From: Paenibacillus rhizosphaerae | GTDB lineage: Bacteria; Bacillota; Bacilli; Paenibacillales; Paenibacillaceae | Direction of reading: 5' to 3' | Length of the DNA: 64,000 nucleotides | NCBI RefSeq assembly: GCF_014192015.1 | Contig: NZ_JACHXJ010000001.1 | Span: 1,612,001 to 1,676,000, forward strand | In this document: piece by piece, positions 34,932 to 44,346 of the stretch | Position numbering within the stretch: position 1 is the stretch's first letter | Layout: every line of letters begins with the position of its first letter | Position numbers and translations under genes: made by a program | Notes under the pieces: generated by a model | Databases searched by the model: none | The model's input: only the letters and a program-made list of their open reading frames with translations | What the model was told of the DNA's origin: nothing

Positions 34932-36446
34932 TTATTTTCCGCTTTTGCCGTTCCAAACAAACAGCGAACAGCACTCCACATGACTCGTCTGAGGAAACAT
35001 GTCCACTGGCTGGGCCCACTGGAGCTCATAACCCCCGTCAATCAGCACCTTGCTATCCTTAGCCAACGTGGAAGGGTTGCAGGATACATACACGAAACGC
35101 TTGGGCTTTGTTTTCAGCACGGTATCCAGGAAGCGGCGGTCCAGGCCGGTCCGCGGCGGGTCGGCGACGATGACATCCGGGCGAAGGCCTCCTTTGACCC
35201 AACGGGGGAGCAGATCCTCCGCTTCGCCCACATGGAAGGTCGCATTATGACGGCCGTTGCGTTCGGCATTTCGCGCGGCATCCTCAACAGCCTCGGCAAT
35301 CGTTTCGATGCCGCGAACTTCCTTGGCATGCGGGGCCAGCCAGAGCCCGATCGTGCCGGTGCCGCAGTAAGCGTCAATGACCGTCTCGCTGCCCGTGAGA
35401 CCGGCTGCTGCCCGGACCGATTCGTACAGCTTCACGGTCTGCTGCGGATTCAGCTGAAAGAACGCGCGAGGGGACAAGGAGAATTCCAAATCGCTCAAGG
35501 ATTCCTGCATCGAATCGGCCCCCCATAGCGTGATGGTGCGGTCGCCGAAGATCAGCGAGGTCCGTTTCGGATTGACGTTCAGGGCGATTCCTGCCAACCC
35601 GTCGATGGACAGCCTGAGCAGACGGACGAGATCGTCCTGACGCGGCAGGCTACTTCCTGCGGAAACTAAAGTTACCTGCAGCTGGCCGGATTGAAAACCG
35701 TGGCGAACCACGATCGTACGTACGCCGTCTTTATTTCCGTTTTCCTTGGCCAGCGGAATGCGCAGTTCCTCCAGTACCGACTTCACCTTCTCCACAGCCT
35801 CGTTCACCTTGGGATGCTGGATAGGGCAGCCGCTGATGTCCACGATGCTGTGGCTGTCCGCTTCATACAGTCCCGCAACGATCTCGCCATTCCGGCGTTC
35901 CACCTGCAGTTGAGCTTTGTTGCGATATCCCCAAGGGTGATCCATACCCAGAATCGGCTTCAGCTTGAGCTGATCGAGACCGGCATACCGGCTGAACGCT
36001 TCGCGGACAATGTCCGTTTTGGCCTGCAGCTGTCCTTCATATGAGATATGCTGAATCTGGCAGCCGCCGCATACGCCGAAAACCGGGCAGGGAGGTTCGA
36101 TCCGGTGAGGAGACCGTTTTTCCACCTCTGTGAGCTGGGCTTTGATAAACTTAGGCTGCACTTCGGTCACCTCAGCTTTGACGACTTCGCCGGACAGCGC
36201 ACCGTCGATAAAAACCGCCTTCCGCCGATAATAGCCTACGCCTTCACCGTTAATGCCCAAACGCTTGATGGTCACGACGATGCGGTCGCCGGTCCGAAGC
36301 TCATCGGCATGATCGCGGGCCGAGCTATGCGGCTGCTTCATCGGTTCATTTTTGCGAAAGCCTTTGCGCGCAGCTGCTTCCTTTCGATATGAATGAGTCC
36401 CTGCTTGGGACTGCCGTTTGTTATTGGGATGTTTTCGTTCACTCAT
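34932..36446 (-). CDS. rlmD: 23S rRNA (uracil-5-)-methyltransferase, RlmD/RlmCD type
   Basis: This 504-aa protein has a basic N-terminal tail, a TRAM domain (about 48-110) and an Fe-S cluster site (Cys120, Cys126, Cys129 in CPVFGVCGGC; Cys207). The SAM-binding domain carries DAYCGTGTIGLWL, ADPPRTGLD and the catalytic SCNPSTLAKD (Cys456). It methylates uracil C5 in 23S rRNA; in Bacillus one such enzyme (RlmCD) can modify two positions. ATG 36446 was chosen over 36464 because GGAG lies about 12 bases upstream. It is a core gene lying inside an accessory sugar region. Confidence 0.92.
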   Translation of the reverse strand: MSERKHPNNKRQSQAGTHSYRKEAAARKGFRKNEPMKQPHSSARDHADELRTGDRIVVTIKRLGINGEGVGYYRRKAVFIDGALSGEVVKAEVTEVQPKFIKAQLTEVEKRSPHRIEPPCPVFGVCGGCQIQHISYEGQLQAKTDIVREAFSRYAGLDQLKLKPILGMDHPWGYRNKAQLQVERRNGEIVAGLYEADSHSIVDISGCPIQHPKVNEAVEKVKSVLEELRIPLAKENGNKDGVRTIVVRHGFQSGQLQVTLVSAGSSLPRQDDLVRLLRLSIDGLAGIALNVNPKRTSLIFGDRTITLWGADSMQESLSDLEFSLSPRAFFQLNPQQTVKLYESVRAAAGLTGSETVIDAYCGTGTIGLWLAPHAKEVRGIETIAEAVEDAARNAERNGRHNATFHVGEAEDLLPRWVKGGLRPDVIVADPPRTGLDRRFLDTVLKTKPKRFVYVSCNPSTLAKDSKVLIDGGYELQWAQPVDMFPQTSHVECCSLFVWNGKSGK

Positions 36447-36601
36447 GTTCGTTCTACACTCCATCGCTTGTTCTTCGTTTCACTATACCATGCGGCCTGG
36501 TATGAATGCCATGTTCTGGCGCGGGGTTCTGCATTTTTCGTGACATTTCCTGCTGGTCAGCGTTTAGATCCATAGAGGCATACGGAGGTGACCTTCTACA
36601 T

Positions 36602-36646
36602 ATGAAAAAGTTACACGTCGGCACGCAGGATAATATCGTTATCTAA
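36602..36646 (+). CDS. Possible 14-codon leader ORF upstream of the GH3 gene
   Basis: ATG AAA AAG encodes MKKLHVGTQDNIVI and stops at 36646. It is preceded by an excellent ribosome site, GGAGGTGA (36584-36591), at 10-base spacing. It may be a leader peptide or the relic of a truncated gene. An imperfect hairpin (CCGGA at 36648 with TCCGG near 36696) lies just after it. The rest of the 302-bp gap between rlmD and GH3 shows nothing else. Confidence 0.35.
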   Translation: MKKLHVGTQDNIVI

Positions 36647-36748
36647 CCGGACAGGCTTTCTATGAATTCTATATGAAAACGCCTCTAATTATCCGGGTAT
36701 CTCCTGAAACCGATATGGCTTAAAATACGCCTGAAGGAGATGATAACG

Positions 36749-39661
36749 ATGCCAGCACAGACCGACTATCCATTTCAGAATACATCCTTACCTCTAGAAG
36801 AACGAGTGAGAGACCTGGTCTCCCGATTTACACTGGAAGAAAAAGTAGAGCTGATGGTTCAATATCAAGCTGCCGTCGAGCGGCTCGGTGTGAAAGCGTA
36901 TAAACACGGAACGGAAGCAGCCCACGGCATGGCGTGGCTGGGAGAAGCGACCGGATTTCCGCAGCCGATCGGCCTTGGCTGTACATGGGACACGGAACTC
37001 ATGAAACGAATCGGCAGCGTCATCGGTGACGAGGCCAGAGGGTTCTATCGCCGCAATCCCGAAGTGAACGGATTGACGCTGTGGGCTCCGACCGTCGATT
37101 TGGAACGTGACCCGCGCTGGGGCAGAACGGAAGAAGCCTACGGAGAAGATCCGATCCTGACCGGGAAACTGGCCTCCGCGCTCATTCAGGGCATTCAAGG
37201 CGATCATCCCGTATATTTGAAAGCGGTTGCCACTTTAAAGCACTTTATTGCGAATAATAACGAAGTTGGCCGGGGTGACGCTTCGGTCAGCATTGATCCG
37301 CGCAACATGCGGGAATATTATTTGAAAGCTTTTGAGATTCCGTTCAAGGAAGGCGGCGCCCAATCCATGATGACGGCTTACAATGCCATCAACGGTGTGC
37401 CTGCGAACCTGAGTCCGGACGTCAAAGCCATCGTCAAGGACGAATGGGGCATGGACGGCTTTGTCGTAAGCGATGCCTTTGACGTGACCGGTACCGTGCG
37501 GGATCACGGATACCTCGATACGTATAAAGAAGCCGTTGCCCGCTCCGTTAAAGAAGGCGGAATCGACAGCATTACGGACGATGCGGTCGTGATCAAGGAG
37601 GCGCTGCGTGAGGCATTGCGCGAGGGCCTGCTGGCCGAGAGTGATCTTGACGCTGCGCTGACGAATACTTTCCGCGTCCGCTTCCGGCTCGGCGAATTCG
37701 ATCCTGAAGAGGGCAACCCGTATGCTGCAATCGACGAATCCGCAATTTTGCGGCCGGAGCATGCGGAGCTGTCCCGGGAAGCCGCCCGTAAGGCAATGGT
37801 GCTGCTGAAGAATGACCGCGGTCTTCTCCCGCTCAGTGCTGACAAGCTGAACAAAGTGGCCGTGATCGGGCCGCTCGCCGGGATTGTGTACCGGGATTGG
37901 TACAGCGGCTCGCTGCCTTATGCCGTTACGCCGCTTCAGGGCATCCAAGAGAAGCTTACCGGGGCAGGAACGAACGGCAAGACACTGTACACTGGGGGAA
38001 CGGACCGGATTCGGCTCAAATCCAAAAAGACGGGGCGCTATGTACGAATTCAGGACGGAGTTGAGGCCGCGCTGGCTGCAACAACCGAAAACGCGTTAGA
38101 AGCGTCGGTGTTTGAAATGACGGACTGGGGATGGGGAAGCCACACCTTGATTGCCGAAGATACCGGCCGCTACCTGACAACCGACGACAAGATCGTGAAA
38201 GCATCTTCCGAACAAATTTGGGAGTGGTTCACCAAGGAAGTCTTCCTCATCCATCCTGCCGAGCATGAGCAGCGGTGCGTAACTTTCTCGACATGGAACG
38301 GTACACCGGTGACGGTGCACGCCGAAACAGGTCAGCTCCTCGTTGGTGACGGGCAAGCCGCGGAAACCGCAAACGAGATCAACGTTGCAGGTGCTGTGGA
38401 AGTATCCGGTGAGGGCGCCCCGATCGTGCACGCGGATTTGTTCGAACTGGAAATCGTCACAGACAAGCTTCAGACGGCCAAAGCAGCAGCTGCAGAAGCG
38501 GACATAGCGGTCGTATTCGTTGGCAATCATCCGCTGATTAACGGCAAGGAGACGATCGACCGTCCGGATATTACGCTTCCGGAATCCCAGGAGAAGCTGA
38601 TTCAGGAGGTCTATGCAGCCAATCCGAACACGGTGGTTGTCGTCGTAGGCAGTTACCCGTATGCGCTGAACTGGGTGGACGCCCATGTACCGTCTGTGCT
38701 ATACACTTCCCATGCCGGCCAAGAGCTTGGTCATGCGCTGGCGGACGTGCTGTTTGGCGACACGAACCCGGCGGGACGATTGAATATGACGTGGTATAAA
38801 TCTGTCGACCAGCTGCCGGAATTTATGGACTACGATGTCATTAAGCACGGCAGAACGTATCAATACTTTGAGGGCGAGGCTCTGTATCCGTTTGGACATG
38901 GTTTATCCTACTCTACCTTCCGGTACGATGGTCTGCAGCTTGCCAAGGAAAAGCTTACCGCAGGCATGGATCAAGCGGTTCGTCTCACATGCACGGTAAC
39001 CAACATCGGTGAAGCGGCAGGTGAGGAAGTGGTGCAGCTGTACGGCCGGGCAAATCAGTCCCGTGTCAAGCGTCCGCGCAAGCAGCTGCTTGGATTCCGC
39101 AGAGTGATGCTTCAACCGGGTGAGACGGCCGAAGTGTCCTTTGAAGTTCCGCTTGATCAGCTGGCGATTTGGGATGTCACCCGCGAGCGCTACTGCATCG
39201 AGAGCGGTACCTATATAATGATGGCCGGGCCTTCTTCGGGTAACCTGCCGCTGATAGCCGAGCTGGTTGTAGATGGGGAGACGATCCCGCCGCGTGACCT
39301 CACACGATCTACCAAGGCGATCAATTACGACGAATACGAAGGCGTCTTGATCGGGGAGTGTACGGAAGGCGGCAGCGCCATCGTCGTGAAGGATCAAGCA
39401 GGATGGATCGCTTTCCGGGACGCGAAGTTTGAGAGCGGTGCGGATACGCTGCGGATCCGGGCGGCCGGAGCGGGGGATGCCGTCGTAGAAGTGCGGCTGG
39501 ATAGCCCGGAAGGACTGCCTGCGGGCCGGATCACTCTAACTTCAGGCGATCCGCAGACGTGGCAGGATTATTCCTGCAAGCTGAGCGGAATACACGGCAG
39601 TCAGAATGTGTATTTGGTCATAAAAGGACACGTGTCGATCAGCCATTTCCAGTTTTCTTGA
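36749..39661 (+). CDS. Glycoside hydrolase family 3 with inserted beta-trefoil-like domain and C-terminal CBM6-like domain
   Basis: This 970-aa cytoplasmic protein has the GH3 TIM barrel (LWAPTVDLERDPRWGRTEEA), with the nucleophile Asp242 in GFVVSDAFDV. A ~150-residue insertion (about 408-560) reading GGTDRIRLKSKKTGRYVRIQ and EDTGRYLTTDD looks like a fascin-type beta-trefoil. The alpha/beta sandwich follows (VVFVGNHPLINGKETIDRPD), then a fibronectin-like domain (YPFGHGLSYSTF). A CBM6-like module closes it (about 848-970, ending ISHFQFS). Likely beta-xylosidase or beta-glucosidase. GAAGGAG abuts ATG 36740, so ATG 36749 nine bases on is the start. Confidence 0.9.
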   Translation: MPAQTDYPFQNTSLPLEERVRDLVSRFTLEEKVELMVQYQAAVERLGVKAYKHGTEAAHGMAWLGEATGFPQPIGLGCTWDTELMKRIGSVIGDEARGFYRRNPEVNGLTLWAPTVDLERDPRWGRTEEAYGEDPILTGKLASALIQGIQGDHPVYLKAVATLKHFIANNNEVGRGDASVSIDPRNMREYYLKAFEIPFKEGGAQSMMTAYNAINGVPANLSPDVKAIVKDEWGMDGFVVSDAFDVTGTVRDHGYLDTYKEAVARSVKEGGIDSITDDAVVIKEALREALREGLLAESDLDAALTNTFRVRFRLGEFDPEEGNPYAAIDESAILRPEHAELSREAARKAMVLLKNDRGLLPLSADKLNKVAVIGPLAGIVYRDWYSGSLPYAVTPLQGIQEKLTGAGTNGKTLYTGGTDRIRLKSKKTGRYVRIQDGVEAALAATTENALEASVFEMTDWGWGSHTLIAEDTGRYLTTDDKIVKASSEQIWEWFTKEVFLIHPAEHEQRCVTFSTWNGTPVTVHAETGQLLVGDGQAAETANEINVAGAVEVSGEGAPIVHADLFELEIVTDKLQTAKAAAAEADIAVVFVGNHPLINGKETIDRPDITLPESQEKLIQEVYAANPNTVVVVVGSYPYALNWVDAHVPSVLYTSHAGQELGHALADVLFGDTNPAGRLNMTWYKSVDQLPEFMDYDVIKHGRTYQYFEGEALYPFGHGLSYSTFRYDGLQLAKEKLTAGMDQAVRLTCTVTNIGEAAGEEVVQLYGRANQSRVKRPRKQLLGFRRVMLQPGETAEVSFEVPLDQLAIWDVTRERYCIESGTYIMMAGPSSGNLPLIAELVVDGETIPPRDLTRSTKAINYDEYEGVLIGECTEGGSAIVVKDQAGWIAFRDAKFESGADTLRIRAAGAGDAVVEVRLDSPEGLPAGRITLTSGDPQTWQDYSCKLSGIHGSQNVYLVIKGHVSISHFQFS

Positions 39662-39735
39662 TGGCCGTCAATTCCCGATGTTAATGATTTCATCTATGTA
39701 TGGACTTGAGTCCGAAAAAATTTCGATTCCATTGG

Positions 39736-39778
39736 AAATAAACCCGTCTTGTCTGAGACAGGTTTATTTCCTTTTTTG
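39736..39778 (+). terminator. Rho-independent terminator after the GH3 gene
   Basis: AAATAAACC pairs with GGTTTATTT and the inner GTCT pairs with AGAC, with one C-A mismatch; TTTTTT follows. It separates GH3 from the two-component operon. Confidence 0.75.
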
Positions 39779-39824
39779 CGTCGATTCATTATCGTAGTGC
39801 TCAATATACTGGTCAATGTTTCCA

Positions 39825-39833
39825 TGCTATAAT
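39825..39833 (+). promoter_or_regulatory. Extended -10 promoter for the two-component operon
   Basis: TGCTATAAT is a perfect extended -10 (TGnTATAAT), placing transcription start near 39840 and leaving a ~57-base leader before the GTG start. No good -35 is visible, as is common for extended -10 promoters. Confidence 0.45.
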
Positions 39834-39896
39834 CGAATCGCCTATCCGAAAGCCGAAAGTGCGACATGATTTGATCTGAAGAAGAGGGGACTCGCC

Positions 39897-41342
39897 GTGT
39901 TAGCGAACAAATCTGGGCCTTTTTACCGGCTGCAGTGGAAGTTGACTTTTTTTTATATCCTTACAACGATTGTCGTCATGATCCTGCTCGAGATGATTGC
40001 CGTATTGGGGTATTACGCTTTTGTGAATCTGAATACGAACAAAGTCTTTGCCATGCAAGTAGGGACGGTTGCCCAAAATGCTGTTTCAAGCTTCAGCGGG
40101 CCATATATCAACCAAAACAAACTGGATCAAGCCCTACAGGAGTGGCCAGCCGAATTCGGCGCTGAATTCCAAGGTTATTCGGCGGTGGTTGGCCCTGACG
40201 GCGAGTTGCTGGCCGTTTCCGGTGAGATTGGGCAAGAGAGCCAATCGCTGCCATTGCCTGATAAAGTCCGGCTGAATATCCAGTCTGCCTTTGCACTAGA
40301 GCCCACTGTGGCCAAAACAATGAGAACTTATACAGCTAAGGTCAAAGATACTGTATATATCGTGGCGCCAATTGCTAATCACGTTGAAGTCCGGGCGGTT
40401 CTAGTCGTCAAAGCGAGCCATATCCATCTGGCATCCCAAAGCATCAGCCAGTTTATCCCGAATGCGGCAAGTTTTTTCGGTATCAGTTTGTTGGGTTTTC
40501 TGACTGGCGCCACAATTGTCGGTATTGCATTCGGCATAGTAACATCTCGGAGTCTCGTCCGCCGGATCCACAAGTTTCTCACGTCGGCGAACCGCTGGAG
40601 CGTAGGCGATTTCTCCGTGTTTGTACAGGACCATGCCGGCGATGAGTTGGGACAGCTGGGTCACAGGCTAAATCATATGGCCGGACAGCTCAAACAGCTG
40701 ATGCGGACGCAGCAGGATTTGGCGGCGATCGAGGAGCGCAATCGTCTGGCACGGGAGCTGCATGACAGCATTAAGCAGCAAATGTTTGCGGTCTCCATTT
40801 GGGTAAGTACCGGAAGATCCTTGATTGAACAGGATGGAGCAGCCGCCAAATCGCATTTGGCGGAAGCAGAAAAGTTGATTGGCCATATGCAGAGGGAGCT
40901 GAATGCGCTTATATTGGAACTGCGGCCGATTGCATTGGAGGGTAAAGATCTGCCCAGGGCGCTCTCGGAGTATGTAAGTGCCTGGCAGGAGCAGACCGGC
41001 ATTACGGCAGCATTTGATTCCCTCGGCGATAATGAGGCGCTACCGGCCATCGAGGAAGCTTTCTATCGGATTGCCCAGGAAGCCTTGTCCAATGCCGCCC
41101 GTCACAGCGGTGCCGGGGAAGTGACGGTCCGTTTGGAGTGCAGCGATTCCATAACGCTAATGATTCGGGATAACGGACGCGGTTTTGATGAACTGCACAT
41201 CCGTCCCGGCGTTGGGCTTTCATCCATGAAGGAGCGCATGGCGGCTCTGGGTGGAAAGCTTGACATATGGAGTGAACCAGGCAAAGGTACCTTGATAACA
41301 GCACAATGCGATTCTCGTGGTAATCAGAAGGAAATAAGCTGA
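39897..41342 (+). CDS. NarL-type sensor histidine kinase (LiaS-like)
   Basis: This 481-aa protein has two membrane helices (FFYILTTIVVMILLEMIAVL, about 17-36; FFGISLLGFLTGATIVGIAF, about 194-213) around an extracellular domain. HAMP follows, then a HisKA_3 domain with the phosphorylated His289 in ARELHDSIKQQ, and a HATPase with IRDNGRGFD and GVGLSSMKERM. It starts with GTG at 39897 after AGAGGGGA. It pairs with the response regulator 43 bp downstream. Kinases of this group often sense membrane or cell-wall stress. Confidence 0.92.
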   Translation: MLANKSGPFYRLQWKLTFFYILTTIVVMILLEMIAVLGYYAFVNLNTNKVFAMQVGTVAQNAVSSFSGPYINQNKLDQALQEWPAEFGAEFQGYSAVVGPDGELLAVSGEIGQESQSLPLPDKVRLNIQSAFALEPTVAKTMRTYTAKVKDTVYIVAPIANHVEVRAVLVVKASHIHLASQSISQFIPNAASFFGISLLGFLTGATIVGIAFGIVTSRSLVRRIHKFLTSANRWSVGDFSVFVQDHAGDELGQLGHRLNHMAGQLKQLMRTQQDLAAIEERNRLARELHDSIKQQMFAVSIWVSTGRSLIEQDGAAAKSHLAEAEKLIGHMQRELNALILELRPIALEGKDLPRALSEYVSAWQEQTGITAAFDSLGDNEALPAIEEAFYRIAQEALSNAARHSGAGEVTVRLECSDSITLMIRDNGRGFDELHIRPGVGLSSMKERMAALGGKLDIWSEPGKGTLITAQCDSRGNQKEIS

Positions 41343-41385
41343 GGTTTCGAAAAATAAAAGATTTCTTGAGTGGGAGTGAGCCGTA

Positions 41386-42045
41386 ATGACAGAATCGGAA
41401 CAGATCACCATTCTGATTGTCGATGATCACGCGATTGTAAGGCAAGGATTGCACGCATTATTTAAAATACAGCCGGACTGTCTGGTCGTTGGGGAGGCGG
41501 ATTCAGGAGAACAAGCGATTCGGATGGCCGGGGAACTGGTACCCGATATCGTGCTGATGGACTTGGTCATGCCTGGCATCGGCGGTGTTGAAGCGACCCA
41601 GATGGTAAAGCAGGTCAGTCCAAGATCGCAGGTTATTGTGTTGACCTCATTTCACGATGATCAGCACATTTTTCCCGCACTTCGGGCTGGGGCGCTCTCT
41701 TATATACTGAAGGATATCGAACCTGGCCATTTGGTCGAAACGGTAAGACAATCCGTTCGTGGAGAATCGATGATGCATCCGCGGGTGGCCGCCCGTGTCG
41801 TTCAGGAAATTCGAGACTCACGGCGGGAAGATGCCAGCCCCTTTGCCGAGTTAAGCGATCGTGAGCTTGAGGTGCTGCGTCTGATCGCCGAAGGGCTGTC
41901 GAATGCCGAAATTGCCGAGAAGCTCATCATCAGCGAAAAAACAGTGAAGGGCCACGTCAGCAATATTTTGAGCAAACTCCATATGCTGGATCGGACCAAA
42001 GCAGCCGTGTTTGCCTGGCAGAAAGGGTTGATGCGGCCGAACTAG
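41386..42045 (+). CDS. NarL/LuxR-type response regulator (LiaR-like)
   Basis: This 219-aa protein has a receiver domain (ITILIVDDHAIVRQGL, phosphoacceptor Asp59 in VLMDLVMPG, conserved Thr and Lys in VLTSFH and ILKDIEPG). A LuxR helix-turn-helix follows (LSDREVLRLIAEG-type, with LSNAEIAEKLIISEKTVKGH). It is partner of the kinase upstream. The two membrane protein genes downstream are its most likely local targets. Confidence 0.93.
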   Translation: MTESEQITILIVDDHAIVRQGLHALFKIQPDCLVVGEADSGEQAIRMAGELVPDIVLMDLVMPGIGGVEATQMVKQVSPRSQVIVLTSFHDDQHIFPALRAGALSYILKDIEPGHLVETVRQSVRGESMMHPRVAARVVQEIRDSRREDASPFAELSDRELEVLRLIAEGLSNAEIAEKLIISEKTVKGHVSNILSKLHMLDRTKAAVFAWQKGLMRPN

Positions 42046-42211
42046 ACCACTGAACGAACGTGCCGGTCCTGCCGTTAACGGATCTCCGGTCGGGTGTTGA
42101 AACGGTCCTCCGGAAGCGTTTCAAACCATGAACCCTCATGTATCATCATGAACGAAGCCGAAGATGGTAGACCTTCGCTTCTGCAAAAAATACATGATAA
42201 GGGTGAGTGCG

Positions 42212-43270
42212 ATGACTGTGATTGTTCGACGGAAAAAGGGAATCGGGGGATTATTGAATCGATGGCCAGCTTGGATCGGAAGTGCAGCGATGATCTGGTC
42301 GCTGATCTACGGGGGACTTCAGCTTTACTGGCTGCTAGGGGGCAACGGATATCCTTTTAAGCAAGGAAGCATGGGGATATTTTCCGCCCTGATTACCTAT
42401 ATTCCCCAACTACCGGCCGGAGCGATTTTCGTGATGCTCTGCATTGCCGGCGTATTTGTCGGTGTTGTCATGCATGGCGAACCGACCCGGATTCTTCCGC
42501 GCTGGCTGATTCTAGGTTATGCTTGGGGATTCGCAATCGCGTTAATTTTGTTGATCCCGGATATCAGTTTGATCATGAGCATGGCTTACGCCTTTTTATT
42601 TAAATTCGCTTTCACTGAGCAAATGCTTTTTCAACTGTTCTGCATATTAGGCGCTTTCTTGTGGGCTTTTGCCGGATTGGGATATCGGCGTAAATCGCTT
42701 CGTGCCTGCATGCATTGCGGACGGTCGGAAGGCGGGAATCGCCGGCTGATGGATAGGCTGGGGCGCATCGCAACGGTCATTGCCGCTTTAGCCCCTGTTC
42801 CGTATGCGGTTTCCCGGTTTGCTTGGGCGCTTAACATTCCTTTAGGGGTCGACTCAAGCTTCGTACGGGACTTTCCTAGAATGAATCCGATGGCTTATGT
42901 TACGGAATGGGTGTTTGGATCATTATGTATTGGCGGCGGGCTGTTGACCCTTGGACTGATCAAGAAATGGGGAGAAGTGTTTCCGCGTTGGTTCCCATTT
43001 GTAGGGGGTAAAAGGGTGCCTATATCGCTGGCGGTCATTCCCTCACTGTTCGTAGCCGTTCCGGTCACTGCGGCTGGCGTCGTTTTTAGTTTTGCTTATT
43101 TGGGTATCCTCTTCAACTTCATCCCACTCGATGGTTTCCCGTTGAACGCCGTTCAAGGGGGCATTGGCCCGATGATATTATGGGTGCCTTGGGGAGTGGC
43201 GCTCGGCATAGCTGCCGTCACATACTATTACCGTCGCCGAGGTGCTTGCGGATATTGCAATCGGCCTTAG
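42212..43270 (+). CDS. Multi-pass membrane protein with two CxxC motifs, function unknown
   Basis: This 352-aa protein has about eight hydrophobic helices. A cytoplasm-sized loop in the middle carries CMHCGRSEGG and the C-terminus ends CGYCNRP, so two CxxC pairs could together bind a metal ion or form disulfides. The block GLIKKWGEVFPRWFPFVGGK, then RVPISLAVIPSLFVA, recurs in the next gene. ATG 42212 was chosen because AAGGGTGAG lies just upstream; earlier codons lack support. No known family was recognised. It follows the two-component genes on the same strand. Confidence 0.75.
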   Translation: MTVIVRRKKGIGGLLNRWPAWIGSAAMIWSLIYGGLQLYWLLGGNGYPFKQGSMGIFSALITYIPQLPAGAIFVMLCIAGVFVGVVMHGEPTRILPRWLILGYAWGFAIALILLIPDISLIMSMAYAFLFKFAFTEQMLFQLFCILGAFLWAFAGLGYRRKSLRACMHCGRSEGGNRRLMDRLGRIATVIAALAPVPYAVSRFAWALNIPLGVDSSFVRDFPRMNPMAYVTEWVFGSLCIGGGLLTLGLIKKWGEVFPRWFPFVGGKRVPISLAVIPSLFVAVPVTAAGVVFSFAYLGILFNFIPLDGFPLNAVQGGIGPMILWVPWGVALGIAAVTYYYRRRGACGYCNRP

Positions 43271-43281
43271 GAGGGGCGAAC

Positions 43282-43959
43282 ATGAACAAAGATCACATGA
43301 GCGATACTTTAACGACCCTGGACATGAATGCCTTTGAACGCTTTACCAAGCGATCGGTTTGGCCCGCATATGCAGGCTTCTGGTGGGCGCTGCTTTATGC
43401 CGTTTTAGTACGGTTTTATGAAGCGGCTGCCGGCATCATTGGCGGTTATGGACAGCTTTCCGATCCCAGAGCGTTTAGCATGGCCAGCTATGGAGCGGGT
43501 GTGTTGATCATGATCTGCGGCTTTATTCTGCTTGGACTTGTCAAGCCTTGGGGCCTCACGTTTCCCGTCTGGGTACCTCATTTCAGGCACAAAAGGATCC
43601 CGCGCCTGTTCATTCTGATTCCCACGCTTTTCAGCTCCGCCATGCTCATAGCTCATGGGACAACTGGGATCGTTACCAAGACGCTGTTTCTGATCGGGGC
43701 GATTCCCTTGGAGCTTCAAGGGTGGGCGGTTATTGACAAAGTACGGCTTGCTATATGGGACCTCTGCTTTTACGAGCCCTGGTTTCTGATCATGGGCATT
43801 TTAAGCGGACTGGCAGCCGCGTACTATGCGCATGCTTCCGGGGTCATGCTGCCAAGACTCCGGCAATGGGTGATTCGATTTGTTTTGGTCGTATCGCTTC
43901 TGACTTCACTACTCATTGCGTCGATTGTATTGGGAGTTTCCGATATTTTGAGTTTTTGA
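43282..43959 (+). CDS. Membrane protein paralogous to the preceding gene product
   Basis: This 225-aa protein has about five membrane helices. The block GLVKPWGLTFPVWVPHFRHK, then RIPRLFILIPTLFSS, aligns with the same region of the preceding protein, so the two share a family. It lacks the CxxC motifs. AGGAGGGG precedes ATG 43282, only 11 bases after the previous stop; an earlier in-frame codon at 43180 overlaps the previous gene and is unsupported. The function is unknown. Confidence 0.75.
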   Translation: MNKDHMSDTLTTLDMNAFERFTKRSVWPAYAGFWWALLYAVLVRFYEAAAGIIGGYGQLSDPRAFSMASYGAGVLIMICGFILLGLVKPWGLTFPVWVPHFRHKRIPRLFILIPTLFSSAMLIAHGTTGIVTKTLFLIGAIPLELQGWAVIDKVRLAIWDLCFYEPWFLIMGILSGLAAAYYAHASGVMLPRLRQWVIRFVLVVSLLTSLLIASIVLGVSDILSF

Positions 43960-44121
43960 TAACAAAAAGGAAAGTTGAGGGACCTCGATTCTATGATTCA
44001 ACAGATAAATAATTTATGACATTAATAAAAAGTGGGAGTCCTCATGAACAGTAAGCAGCTTCCAGAACTTTGATGCATCACGCCCTCCGAATCTCAACTT
44101 GCAGCTTCAGCGCCCGGCATC

Positions 44122-44328
44122 GTGATACGATCGTCCTGTACTGTATCTCGACCCATCGGCGTGGATACGACAGCCCTTGAAGCCTATCAGCATGGATACC
44201 ATCAAGGGTTTACCGAAAGCGCGATGACCGCATCTACGAAGGAAGAACATGATTATGTGTGCCATGCGATTTTACCTCGAATCGGAAAGGTGCGCACCAG
44301 CGAACAAATCATTAACATGATTAATTAA
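44122..44328 (+). pseudogene. Possible gene remnant in a 470-bp gap
   Basis: A short open frame from GTG 44122 ends with EEHDYVCHAILPRIGKVRTS, then EQIINMIN. The frame is open upstream to about 44070 but has no convincing start or ribosome site. The ending looks protein-like but the family was not recognised. It may be the 3' end of a decayed gene. Nothing else is visible between 43960 and 44431 except the hairpin at 44347. Confidence 0.3.
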
Positions 44329-44346
44329 AATGGGTCTTCATGAAGA

